Assembly (NCBI GenBank): GCA_963778895.1
Contig: CAVZVZ010000005.1
Coordinates: forward strand, 1,550,001 to 1,614,000
From: CAVZVZ01 sp963778895
GTDB lineage: Bacteria > Actinomycetota > Acidimicrobiia > Acidimicrobiales > Acidimicrobilacustridaceae
Reading direction: 5' to 3'
Length of the DNA: 64,000 bases
In this document: positions 55,809 to 64,000 of the stretch, in pieces
Numbering within the stretch: position 1 is the stretch's first letter
Layout: each line of letters starts with the position of its first letter
The notes under the pieces: model-generated
The model's database searches: none
What the model was told of the DNA's origin: nothing
What the model saw: only the letters and a program-made list of their open reading frames with translations
Made by a program: the position numbers and the translations under genes

Positions 55809-55883
55809 GGTCCCGTGGTGCAGTTTGGAGTGCACGCCGGCCTGTCAAGCCGGAGGTCGCGGGTTCAAATCCCGTCGGGACCG
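55809..55883 (+). tRNA. tRNA-Asp (anticodon GTC)
   Basis: Acceptor GGTCCCG/CGGGACC with discriminator G, anticodon loop CTGTCAA in stem GCCGG/CCGG, T-loop TTCAAAT. CCA is not encoded. Confidence 0.95.
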
Positions 55884-55912
55884 CTCGTTTCGTCGTCGTG
55901 GCGGAACGACTT

Positions 55913-55988
55913 GGTCGGGTAGCTCAGTTGGCAGAGCGCGCGCCTGAAAAGCGTGAGGTCACCGGATCGACGCCGGTCCCGACCACCA
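55913..55988 (+). tRNA. tRNA-Phe (anticodon GAA), unusual T-loop
   Basis: Acceptor GGTCGGG/CCCGACC, D arm GCTC/GAGC, anticodon loop CTGAAAA in stem CGCGC/GCGTG, T stem ACCGG/CCGGT. CCA is encoded (55986-55988), unlike the two neighbours. The T-loop reads ATCGACG, so the near-universal T54 is A. Confidence 0.9.
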
Positions 55989-56095
55989 GTCCACTCGAGA
56001 ACACCGAAAGAACTCGCCGAACCTGTGCGCCGATTGGTTGCCATAGGCACCATCTTGCGCACAGGTTCGTTCGCGGAGGGACGAAGGCGGGCGGG

Positions 56096-56844
56096 TCAGA
56101 GGCCGAGCAGGGTCACGAGGTCGGCGTGGTCGTCGAGGACCAGGTCGCCTTCGGGGTCGCCGGGGTCGCCCGGGTCGTCGTTCGAGCCGCGGTACCGCAC
56201 CGCGGTCATCCCCATCGCTTGCGCGCCGGCGATGTCGGTCCGACGCAGATCGCCGACGTGAGCGACACGCGGCGGCCTCGTCGACACCGAGCCCGTCGAG
56301 CGCGTGCTCGAAGATCTCGGGAGCGGGCTTGAACACACCCACCTCATCGGAGAACGACCAGTGATCGAAGTATTGGATCAGCCCGTGCGTCTCGAGGTGG
56401 GTCCGCAAGCAACCGTCGACGGCGCCATACCGACATCGCACACGATGCCGATGCGCAGACCCGCGTCGCGAAGCGCGTCGCAGCGCCACCTCGATGTTGG
56501 CGGTCGGTTCGACGACCGGCGGCGCGTCCTCGCCGCCGTACGCCTTGATCATGGCGTCCAACAGCTCGGCCTCGGCCTCGATCTCGAGGAGCTCGAGCAA
56601 CTCGGCCGAAGCCTGCGGTGCGTAGTACTGGCGGTTGTCGACCCAGTTCTGGTGACCGGCTCGGGCCAGTACGTCGAGCGCTTCCCGCAGCCGCACATCG
56701 GCGACCTCGAGCTCGAACCGGCGCAGCACGGCGACAACCCACTCGGCGCGACGGCCCTTCGAGTCTTCGGGATCGCGGCGCCCGAAACAGCGTGTGCCAA
56801 TAGTCGAAGGTGACGGCGTCGAACGGAAGCTCCGGAGACGTCAC
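56096..56844 (-). CDS. HAD-superfamily hydrolase, about four frame breaks
   Basis: Pieces in several frames join to one HAD-IA-type protein of about 248 residues: DAVTFDYWHTLF (nucleophile Asp), RRAEWVV, FELEVADVRLREALDVLARA, GLRIGIVCDVGMAPS, LIQYFDHWSFSDEVGVFKPA, HVGDLRRTDIAGAQAMGMTA and a tail DDHADLVTLLGL. Breaks lie near 56785, 56490, 56425 and 56262. GTG 56844 overlaps the malic enzyme stop (GTGA). Phosphatase of unknown substrate. The high number of breaks makes decay as well as sequence error possible. Confidence 0.72.
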
Positions 56845-58257
56845 GAGCGGAAGCTGGCGCGCACGACACCGTCGCGCACCGCGGCACCCGCCGAGGCGTC
56901 GGCCACCAGACGTGACACACGCTTGTCGAACACCGACGGGATCACGAAGTCGGGCGCCAGCTCGTCCTCGCCCACCGCCGAGGCGATGGCGTCGGCCGCG
57001 GCGAGCTTCATGTTCTCGGTGATCGAAGTGGCACCCGCATCGAGCGCGCCCCGAAAGATGCCCGGGAAGCACAGGACGTTGTTGATCTGGTTCGGGTAGT
57101 CGCTCCGCCCGGTGGCGATGACCGCCGCCCGGCCGCGGGCGTCCTCCGGCCGGATCTCGGGATCGGGGTTCGCCAGCGCGAACACGATCGGGATCGCGAC
57201 CCATCGTGTCGAGGTCGTCGGGCTTGAGCAGCCCCGGACCGCTCACGCCGATGAACACGTCGGAGCCGGGCATGACGTCGGCCAGCGTGCCCTTCAGGCG
57301 ATCGGGGTTGGTGTTCTCGGCGAACCATTGCTTGGCCGGGTTGAGATCGTCGCGGCCTTCCCAGATCGCGCCCTTGCGGTCGACACCGACGACGTGGGGC
57401 ACGCCCGCTTCCATCAGGATCTTGGCGCAGGCCACCCCCGCCGCCCCGACGCCCGCGACGACGACGTTGAGGTCGGCCATCTTCTTGTCGACGATCTTCA
57501 GCGCGTTCTGCAACGCCGCCAGCACAACCACCGCGGTGCCGTGCTGATCGTCGTGGAACACCGGGATGTCGAGCAGTTCCTTCAGCCGTTCCTCGACCTC
57601 GAAGCACTGCGGCGCGGCGATGTCTTCGAGGTTGATGCCGCCGAACACCGGCGCGATCCGTTGCACGCTCTCGACGATCTCGTCGGCGCTCGAACAGTCG
57701 AGGCAGATCGGGAAGCCGTCGACGCCGGCGAACTCCTTGAAGAGAAGCGCCTTGCCTTCCATGACGGGGAGGGCGCCCTCGGGACCGATGTCGCCCAGAC
57801 CGAGCACGGCGGTGCCGTCGGTGACGATGGCCACGGTGTTCTTCTTGATCGTCAGGTCGTGCACCCGCTCGGGCTCGGCCTCGATCGCCTTGCACACGCG
57901 AGCCACCCCGGGGGTGTACGCCATCGAGAGATCGTCGCGATCGCCGACCGGGAACAGCGGCAGCACCTCGATCTTGCCGCCCTCGTGCATGGCGAACGTG
58001 CGGTCCTGCCACTCGAGGATCTCGACACCGTCGAGACCCCGCACCGCGTCGAGCACCTGCTGTTGATGGGCCTCGCTCGAGCAGTTGACGATGATGTCTT
58101 CATCGAGGGCCGAGTGCTTGGCCTCGAAGCCCTCCATCGCCCCGATGTTGCCGCCTACCTCGCCGATCGCCACGGCCAGTCGGCCGAGCACCCCCGGTTC
58201 GTTGGCGAGGCGGGCGCGAATGCGAATGGAGTAGGCAGCAGTGGGGGTACCGGACAT
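56841..58257 (-). CDS. NAD(P)-dependent malic enzyme with N-terminal ACT domain, one frame break
   Basis: About 471 residues after correction. Residues 1-75: ACT domain (RARLANEPGVLGRLAVAIGE). Then malic enzyme: MAYTPGVARVCKAIEAEP with catalytic Tyr, TIKKNTVAIVTDGTAVLGLG with Lys, VFHDDQHGTAVVVLAALQNA, and the Rossmann VVVAGVGAAGVACAKILMEA. The break near 57203 (GGTCGCGATCCC) joins to IVFALANPDPEI. Decarboxylates malate to pyruvate; the ACT domain suggests allosteric control by a small metabolite. Leaderless ATG 58257. Confidence 0.92.
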
Positions 58258-58264
58258 CCGATCG

Positions 58265-58270
58265 ACGGTA
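58265..58270 (-). promoter_or_regulatory. -10 box TACCGT for the malic enzyme gene
   Basis: Seven bases before ATG 58257. Confidence 0.45.
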
Positions 58271-58309
58271 GCGGAGCACGTCGACGGTTCCCCAACCAGT
58301 AACCGGGCC

Positions 58310-58549
58310 TCAGAACTCGCGAACCCCTTTGACGGCCAAGTACGCGGCAAAGCCGAAGGCCACGACGATGCCGACCGTCCATTGGTGCATGGAGAGGACG
58401 CGGTCGAGCCCGTCGATCCACGCGAACAACTCGGCGTCCTGGCCACGCGTCTCGGCCGCGGTGTGCAGCAGGAGGTTCGCGATGAGCACCGTCGGGCTCA
58501 CCGCTGCACCGAGCGCGAGCGGCCGCGCCGCCGCCAGCCCGCCGGTCAT
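58310..58549 (-). CDS. Small two-span membrane protein (79 aa)
   Basis: ALGAAVSPTVLIANLLLHTA forms the first span and TVGIVVAFGFAAYLAVKGV the second, joined by an acidic loop. It starts ten bases after pyrE on the same strand. No family recognised. Confidence 0.5.
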   Translation of the reverse strand: MTGGLAAARPLALGAAVSPTVLIANLLLHTAAETRGQDAELFAWIDGLDRVLSMHQWTVGIVVAFGFAAYLAVKGVREF

Positions 58550-58558
58550 CGATCGATG

Positions 58559-59132
58559 TCAGGCTCCGTAGTCGAACCCCAGGTCCGGCGCCGTCACCAA
58601 AGCGTGGAACCCGACTCCGGCCTCCTTGGCCATGGCCTCGCAGGTGCCGCCGCGATCCACCACAACCAGCACCATCACCGGCTCCGCACCCAGCTCCCGC
58701 ACGACCTCGCGCGGCTTCGAGCGACGACGTGCCCCTGGTGACCGTGTCTTCGGTGATGACGACGCGATCGCCGGCCTGCAGCGCCCCCGCCAGCCGACCC
58801 TGCACGCCGTGATCCTTCGCCTCCTTGCGGATGGTGAACGAGCGCAGATCGCGTCCGCGGGTCGCGCCAACCGCCGCAATCCCGTACGCGACCGGGTCGG
58901 CACCGACCGTGAGCCCCCCGATCGCGGTGACGTCGTCGGGAATGGCCGCCAGCGCGAGGTCGGCCATGAGCAACAGGCCCTCGGGCCGACACACCGTCTG
59001 TTTCGAGTCGATGAACCAAGCGCTCTTGGCTCCTGACTTGAGGGTGAAGTCCCCCCGTCGCACCGAATGCTCCAACAGATGCGCCACGAGCGCGCGGTGG
59101 GTTTCGTCGTTCACGGAAGCGGCAGAGGACAC
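58559..59132 (-). CDS. pyrE: Orotate phosphoribosyltransferase, one frame break
   Basis: About 190 residues after correction: FTLKSGAKSAWFIDSKQTVC, IGGLTVGADPVAYGIAAVG, TIRKEAKDHGVQGRLAGALQ and the PRPP loop RVVITEDTVTRGTSS. The frame breaks near 58719 (CTCGAAGCC) and continues KPREVVRELGAEPVMVLVVV. Makes OMP in pyrimidine synthesis. Leaderless GTG 59132, seven bases behind TACGGT. Confidence 0.92.
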
Positions 59133-59139
59133 AGTTTTG

Positions 59140-59145
59140 ACCGTA
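59140..59145 (-). promoter_or_regulatory. -10 box TACGGT for pyrE
   Basis: Seven bases before GTG 59132. Confidence 0.45.
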
Positions 59146-59167
59146 GTCCGCGGGTCGCGCCCACCCC

Positions 59168-59201
59168 TACACTCCGCCACATGACCCGAAGGCACACATG
59201 A
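59168..59201 (+). promoter_or_regulatory. parA promoter and six-codon leader frame
   Basis: TACACT (59168-59173) is seven bases before an ATG at 59181 that opens MTRRHT and stops at 59201, overlapping the parA ATG (59198) as ATGA. GAAGG inside the small frame can serve as the parA ribosome site. Confidence 0.45.
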
Positions 59202-59959
59202 CCCGCGTGATCGCCGTCGCCAACCAGAAGGGTGGCGTGGCCAAGACGACCTCGGTGCACACCCTCGGCACCGCCCTCGTCGAACGTGGGTCGCGAGTGC
59301 TGCTGATCGACCTCGACCCCCAGGCCTGCCTCACGTTCTCGAACGGACTCGACCCCGAAACGCTCGCGCTCTCGATGCACGACGTCATGCTGGGACGAGC
59401 ACCGGCGAGCGAAGCCATCGTCCGCGTCGGCGAGCTCGATCTGTTGCCGTCCACCATCGACCTGGCCGGCGCCGAGCTCCACCTGCTGTCGCGTACCGGG
59501 CGCGAGTACGTGCTGCGGCGCGCGCTGCAGGACATCGCACCGAGCTACGACGTCGTGCTGATCGACTGCCCGCCGTCGCTCGGCATCCTCACGATCAACG
59601 GCTTGACGGCGGCGGGCGAGGTCCTGATCCCTCTGCAGTGCGAGACACTCGGCCATCGCGGCGTCGGACAACTGCTCGAGACGATCGCCGATGTGCGCAC
59701 GTACACGAACGCCACGCTCGGCGTCCGCGGAGTGATCGCCACGATGTTCGACAGTCGCACCAAACTCGCACAGGAGATGCTCACGTCGGTACGCGACAAC
59801 TACGACCTCACGGTGCTCGAGCCGCCGGTGCCGAAATCCGTCAAGGTCGCCGAGGCGCCAGGCCGCGGCCGACGTGTCCTCTCCCATGCTCCGAGCTCCA
59901 AGGCCGCCGGCGCCTATCGCTTGCTCGCCGAGCAGCTCGTACCGGCCGGTGCCGCCTGA
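59198..59959 (+). CDS. parA: ParA-family ATPase
   Basis: 253 residues. Deviant Walker A VANQKGGVAKTTSVHTLG, A-prime LLIDLDPQACLTFSNGLD, Walker B YDVVLIDCPPSLGILTINGL, C-terminal PVPKSVKVAEAPGRGRR. MinD/ParA ATPases position chromosomes, plasmids or protein clusters. No parB or parS is present here, so this is probably one of the orphan ParA proteins of actinobacteria rather than the chromosomal segregation pair. Its stop overlaps the next gene (TGATG). Confidence 0.88.
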   Translation: MTRVIAVANQKGGVAKTTSVHTLGTALVERGSRVLLIDLDPQACLTFSNGLDPETLALSMHDVMLGRAPASEAIVRVGELDLLPSTIDLAGAELHLLSRTGREYVLRRALQDIAPSYDVVLIDCPPSLGILTINGLTAAGEVLIPLQCETLGHRGVGQLLETIADVRTYTNATLGVRGVIATMFDSRTKLAQEMLTSVRDNYDLTVLEPPVPKSVKVAEAPGRGRRVLSHAPSSKAAGAYRLLAEQLVPAGAA

Positions 59960-60282
59960 TGGCGGGCCGACCGGACCGGACGATCGATCCACAGGGCAAG
60001 CACGCCCTGTTCACGACGGGCGTCACCGCGGCCCCCGACCAGCTGGGACCGGGCAATCAGAAGGAAGGACGCGAGGCGTTGTTCTCGACCGGTCCGCGCC
60101 AGACCGGCACGGTCGTGGTCGAGTGCGCGGACTGCCTCACCCGCACCCGCGTCACGTTGCTCGACGTGGGAGTGCGTTTGGTGAGCATTTCGGTGTGGCT
60201 ACCCGGGCGGAAACAACCGCACTGGATGCGTTGCCCGTCGTGCGAACACCACACGTGGTGTTCGATCGACTGGACGGGATAG
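59959..60282 (+). CDS. Small zinc-ribbon protein coupled to parA
   Basis: 107 residues. KHALFTTGVTAAPD and EALFSTGPRQTG form a repeated [A]LF(T/S)TG motif, followed by VVVEC-ADC (ECADCLTRTRV) and MRCPSCEHHTWCS, a four-cysteine zinc ribbon. The start overlaps the parA stop by one base. Likely a partner or targeting factor of the ParA protein (inference). No known function. Confidence 0.65.
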   Translation: MAGRPDRTIDPQGKHALFTTGVTAAPDQLGPGNQKEGREALFSTGPRQTGTVVVECADCLTRTRVTLLDVGVRLVSISVWLPGRKQPHWMRCPSCEHHTWCSIDWTG

Positions 60283-60294
60283 CGCGCCGACGCG

Positions 60295-61339
60295 TCAGGA
60301 CGCGTCAGACGACAACCGCACGTCGCCGTCGCCGGCCACGATCCGACCGATCTCGCTGGCGCGGTGACCGTTGGCGCGCAGCACATCGAGCGCGTTGTAC
60401 ACGTCGGCCTCGGGAACCACCACGATCATGCCGAGCCCCAGGTTGAACACCTTGGCCATCTCGGCGTCGTCGATCGCACCCAGCGTTTGCAGCTCGCCGA
60501 AGATGCGGGGTGCTTCCCACGAGCGGCGGTCGATCTCGGCCGCCGTACCGGTCGGGAGCACACGAACCAGGTTGCCCGTGATGCCACCGCCAGTGATGTG
60601 AGCGATACCGCGCACGTCGACCGCGTCGAGAAGCACACCGATGGCCGGCGCGTAGATGAGCGAGGGCTTCAGTAGTTCGTCGGCCAAGGAGTGATGGGCA
60701 CCGTCGAACGCGGGATCGTCGAGGGAACGACCTGCCCGCTCGAACAACACGCGACGAGCCAAGCGAATAGCCGTTCGATCGCAGATTGGTGGACGGAAGC
60801 CCGATCACCGCGTCGCCCGGTCGAATCGCGGCTCCGGTGATCATGCGGTCACGTTCGACGACCCCGACGGCGAATCCGACGAGGTCGAACTCCCCCGGCT
60901 CCATCGCACCCGGGTGCTCGGCCATCTCGCCTCCGACCAAGGCGCAGCCCGCCTGACGACAACCTTCGGCCACCCCCTCGACGAGTTGCTCGATGTGGTC
61001 GGGGTCGAGCCGGCCGACCGCGATGTAGTCGAGGAAGAACAAGGGCTGGGCCCCTTGGCACACGATGTCGTCGACACACATGGCCACGAGGTCGACACCG
61101 ATGGTGTCGAACCGACCGGCGGCTTGGGCGATCAGAGCCTTCGTACCGACGCCGTCGGTCGACGACACGAAGACCGGATGTTGGTATGACGAGCCATCGA
61201 AGGCGAACAGGCCGCCGAATCCGCCGATGTCACCGATGACTTCGGGCCGGAACGTCGAGCGGACCTTGTCCCGAATGCGTTCTACGGCTTCCTCGCCGGC
61301 GCCGATGTTGACGCCGGCAGCTTCGTAGGACTCGCCCAT
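60295..61339 (-). CDS. purM: Phosphoribosylformylglycinamidine cyclo-ligase (AIR synthetase), one frame break
   Basis: About 347 residues after correction: YEAAGVNIGAGEEAVERIRD, VFVSSTDGVGTKALIAQAAG, CALVGGEMAEHPGAM, then after a surplus G near 60763 (TCGCTTGGCTCG) ARRVLFERAGRSLDD and AHITGGGITGNLVRVLP. Fifth step of purine synthesis. The ATG overlaps the purF stop (TGATG). Confidence 0.93.
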
Positions 61340-62903
61340 CAAGCGTGGTCGCCGCTGCGCTGCGCCTGCTCTGCTTGTTCGGCCGGCAGCTCGACCTCTT
61401 GCTCGAAGAGCAGCGACATGGTGGCCGGGGCCTTCTCGCCGGTGCGGGGTGGTCTCGAGCACGCCTTTGGTGAGCTCGACGGGCACCTCGATCGGGTACT
61501 CACCGGTGAGGCACGCGGCGCAGAATCCGCCGTTGACGGCGCCGGTCGCTCGCATGAGCCGATCGAGCGTGAGGTAGGCCAGGCTGTCGACGTTCAGGTA
61601 GTCCTGGATCTCGCCGAGGTCGAGGTTCGCCGCCAAGCAGCTCGCCGCGCTGGCCGGTGTCCATGCCGTAGAAGCACGGCCACTTGTACGGAGGCGACGA
61701 CACGCGCATGTGGATCTCGGTCGCGCCGGCTTCGCGCAACATCTGCACCATGGCTCGCGTGGTGGTGCCGCGCACGATCGAGTCGTCGACGACCACCAAC
61801 CGTTTGCCGGCAATGTTCTCGCGCAGCGGGTTCAGCTTCATGCGCACGCCCAACGCGCGCAGCTCCTGGTTGGGTGCGATGAACGTACGACCGATGTACC
61901 GGTTCTTCACCAGGCCCTGACCTTGGGGTGTACCGCTACCACGAGCGAAACCTTCTGCCGCGGGAATGCCCGATTCGGGAACGCCCATGACCAGGTCGGC
62001 CTCGACCGGCGCCTGCTCGGCCAGCTCCTCGCCCATGCGAACGCGGGCGGCGTGCACGTTCTGCCCGTAGAGCCGCCCATCGGGGCGGGAGAAGTAGACG
62101 AACTCGAACAGGCAGAGCTTGGGGTCGACGGGCACCTTGCCCTCGAAGGGCCAGACGGACCGAGCGCCGGTGGCGTCGATGACGACCATCTCGCCGGGTT
62201 GGAGCTCGCGCACGAAGTGCGCGCCGACGACGTCGAGGGCCGGTGTCTCGGATGCGAGGACCCATCCGTTGTCGAGCTTGCCGAGCACGAGCGGCCAGAA
62301 CCCGCGTGGGTCCCGCACGCCGATCGCGTGCCCTTCGTCCATCAACACGAACGAGAAGGCCCCGTCGAGGGTGGGCAACACCTCGACCAGCGCACGCTCG
62401 AGGGCGCGACCGTCGCTGCTCTGCTCCGGTTCCTTCCCGAGCTCCGCGGCCAACAGCTCGGCGACGAGATCGCTGTCGCTCGTGATCGTGCCGGGCAACA
62501 TGCCGGCCTGCGCCGCGAGATCGGAGGTGTTCACGAGGTTGCCGTTGTGCGCGAGGGCGAAGGCGTGATCGCCGACGTCCCGGTAGAACGGCTGCGCGTT
62601 GCGCCACGTGCTCGAGCCCGTCGTGCTGTAGCGAGTGTGGCCGATCGCGAGGTGGCCCTCGAGTGCCGCGAGCATGCGGTCGTCGAACACGTTCGACACG
62701 AGACCCATGTCCTTGGTGACGGTGATCGTCTCGCCGTCGCTCACCGCCATGCCTGCCGATTCCTGGCCGCGATGCTGCAGGGCGTAGAGGCCGAGATACG
62801 TGAGGTGAGCCACCGGTTGACCCGGCGCGTACACCGCGAAGACGCCGCACTCGTGACCCGGAGTCTCATCGAGATGGATCGGAGCGGCGGGGGACTCGCT
62901 CAC
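61339..62903 (-). CDS. purF: Amidophosphoribosyltransferase, two frame breaks
   Basis: About 520 residues after correction. Glutaminase nucleophile Cys follows a short propeptide (DETPGHECGVFAVYAPG); YLGLYALQHRGQESAGMAVS; PRPP loop RLVVVDDSIVRGTTTRAMVQ. Breaks near 61636 (CTTGGCGGCG) and 61446; the end reads MSLLFEQEVELPAEQAEQ. First committed step of purine synthesis. Leaderless GTG 62903, six bases behind TATGCT. Confidence 0.94.
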
Positions 62904-62909
62904 CGGGTC

Positions 62910-62915
62910 AGCATA
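62910..62915 (-). promoter_or_regulatory. -10 box TATGCT for purF
   Basis: Six bases before GTG 62903; suggests purF-purM can be transcribed apart from purL. Confidence 0.4.
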
Positions 62916-62958
62916 GGCCGTGCCCGCGGGGACGCCTCGAACTCGCAGCGTGGACACC

Positions 62959-63999
62959 TCAGCCCTGGGTCGTGCCCGCACCGAGGGCGTCGGGCAACCG
63001 GCCCTGCCAGGTCGCGTGGGCCTCGGCCAGTGGGATGTCGAACAGTCCTTTCACCGAGAGCCGGTCGCCCATGGCCACACCGATGCGCTCGACCGCGACC
63101 CCGGCGTGCTCCAGGACTGCCTCCACCGGCTTCATCGCCTCCGGTGTCACGCACAGGAGCACCCTCGAGGGTGACTCGTCGAACAGCGCGATGTGGTCGG
63201 GGATGCGCGCCGCGTTCACCCCGATGCCGGAACGAACCGCCATCTCGGCCAAGGCCAACCCGACACCACCGCTCGACACGTCGTGCGCCCCGGCGACCAG
63301 CCCGCCCGCGACCAACGTGCGCACTGCCTCGGCGACGTCGGCATGGGCGGCGAAATCGAGCACAGGTAGCCGGCCACCGCGATGTCCCTTGGCTCGGGCC
63401 CATATCGATCCACTGAGCTCGCCGGTGCCCGCGGGCCCGACGAGGAGGAGCCGGCCGCCTTCGACCAGACCCACGCCGGGCGGGCGGCGCTCGAGATCGT
63501 CGATCAGACCGAGCATGCCGATGACGGGGGTGGGGTCGATGTCGGCGCCGCGACTCTCGTTGTAGAAGCTCACGTTCCCGCCGATCACCGGCACGTCGAA
63601 GATGCGGCAGGCGTCGGCCAAACCGTCGACAGCTTCGGAGAACTCCCACATGACCTCGGGGTGCTCCGGATTGCCGAAGTTCAGACAATTGACGACGGCT
63701 AGCGGCCGCGCGCCGACGCAGGCCAGGTTGAGGAGGGACTCGGCGACGGTGAGCGTGGTGCCTTGCCGCGGATCAACGGCGCACCAGCGATGGTTGCCGT
63801 CAGTGGTGATGGCCAAAGCTCGGCCGGTGTCCTCACCGGTGCGCGGTTGCTTGAGCCGGAGCACCACCGCGTCGCCACCCGGGCCTTCGACCGTGTTCAA
63901 GAACAGTTGGTGGTCGTACTGCGACCACACCCAAGACGTATCGGCGAGGAGTGAGAGCAGTTCGTCGACGACGTCGGTCGACGGGGGCAAGTCGGGCGC
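62959..63999 (-). CDS. purL: Phosphoribosylformylglycinamidine synthase II, C-terminal part (gene runs off the window)
   Basis: The last 347 residues are present. NHRWCAVDPRQGTTLTVAES, NCLNFGNPEHPEVMWEFSEA, IGGNVSFYNESRGADIDPTP and AHDVSSGGVGLALAEMAV are standard PurL segments of the second ATP-grasp-like half. The frame is open to the window edge, so the gene starts beyond it. With purF and purM it forms a purine block in pathway order. Confidence 0.94.
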   Translation of the reverse strand, partial: APDLPPSTDVVDELLSLLADTSWVWSQYDHQLFLNTVEGPGGDAVVLRLKQPRTGEDTGRALAITTDGNHRWCAVDPRQGTTLTVAESLLNLACVGARPLAVVNCLNFGNPEHPEVMWEFSEAVDGLADACRIFDVPVIGGNVSFYNESRGADIDPTPVIGMLGLIDDLERRPPGVGLVEGGRLLLVGPAGTGELSGSIWARAKGHRGGRLPVLDFAAHADVAEAVRTLVAGGLVAGAHDVSSGGVGLALAEMAVRSGIGVNAARIPDHIALFDESPSRVLLCVTPEAMKPVEAVLEHAGVAVERIGVAMGDRLSVKGLFDIPLAEAHATWQGRLPDALGAGTTQG

Positions 64000-64000
64000 C

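Overview
The window is one end-to-end chromosomal segment of a high-GC actinobacterium. Evidence: a WhiB-type regulator, GlnE with three glutamine synthetases, a ClpS-DUF2017 pair, caa3-type oxidase genes, an F420-type oxidoreductase, and many genes that start directly behind a TANNNT -10 box with no ribosome-binding site. Gene content and neighbourhoods fit class Acidimicrobiia (inference; no 16S rRNA lies in the window). There is no phage, insertion sequence, CRISPR array or rRNA operon; the only mobile-type module is a decayed VapBC pair. Layout. 1-5 kb: end of a VOC gene, a HAD phosphatase, a sigma-70 factor and an operon of two ferritin-like proteins plus an unknown protein. 5.2-7.3 kb: arsenic resistance (arsI-aqpS-arsC divergent from arsR). 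7.2-17.1 kb: nadE, glnE, a membrane-anchored protein with a cupin partner, and trehalose-type genes (HAD/trehalose-phosphatase plus GH65). 17.1-21.9 kb: nitrogen block with glnA, glnII, a glnA2-type gene and a GlnR-like orphan response regulator overlapping it. 21.9-23.2 kb: small genes and decayed vapC. 23.2-32.1 kb: ridA, a compact Fe-S/molybdo-type protein, a thioredoxin-like lipoprotein, Fe-S genes (erpA, SufR-like regulator, mrp), a glycosyltransferase, an aldo/keto reductase and a thioesterase. 32-42.7 kb: WhiB7-like regulator, TlpA-CcdA pair, ECF sigma with a membrane partner, pdxH, fluoride channel pair, an sdhCD-like pair behind serS, and an ABC exporter. 42.7-52.1 kb: cytochrome oxidase region (ctaF, E, D, C, then a membrane protein, a second subunit III and a second subunit I without metal ligands, then ctaB and ctaA). 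52-64 kb: clpS, a TetR-cupin pair, a metallopeptidase, tRNAs Glu-Asp-Phe, malic enzyme, pyrE, parA, and purM-purF-purL. A key caution: roughly twenty-five protein genes, most of them conserved housekeeping genes, are interrupted by single-base shifts. Nearly all look like one surplus base, and removing it restores a family-length protein. I annotate those as single genes and give the approximate break points; sequencing or assembly error is the likeliest cause. No stretch above 300 bases lacks a gene. The longest gaps (2312-2586, 4975-5268, 32625-32887) hold nothing recognisable apart from the hairpin at 32639-32675. The most unusual content is the second oxidase subunit I, which keeps the family fold signature but has lost all heme and copper ligands and sits directly upstream of the intact caa3 oxidase.
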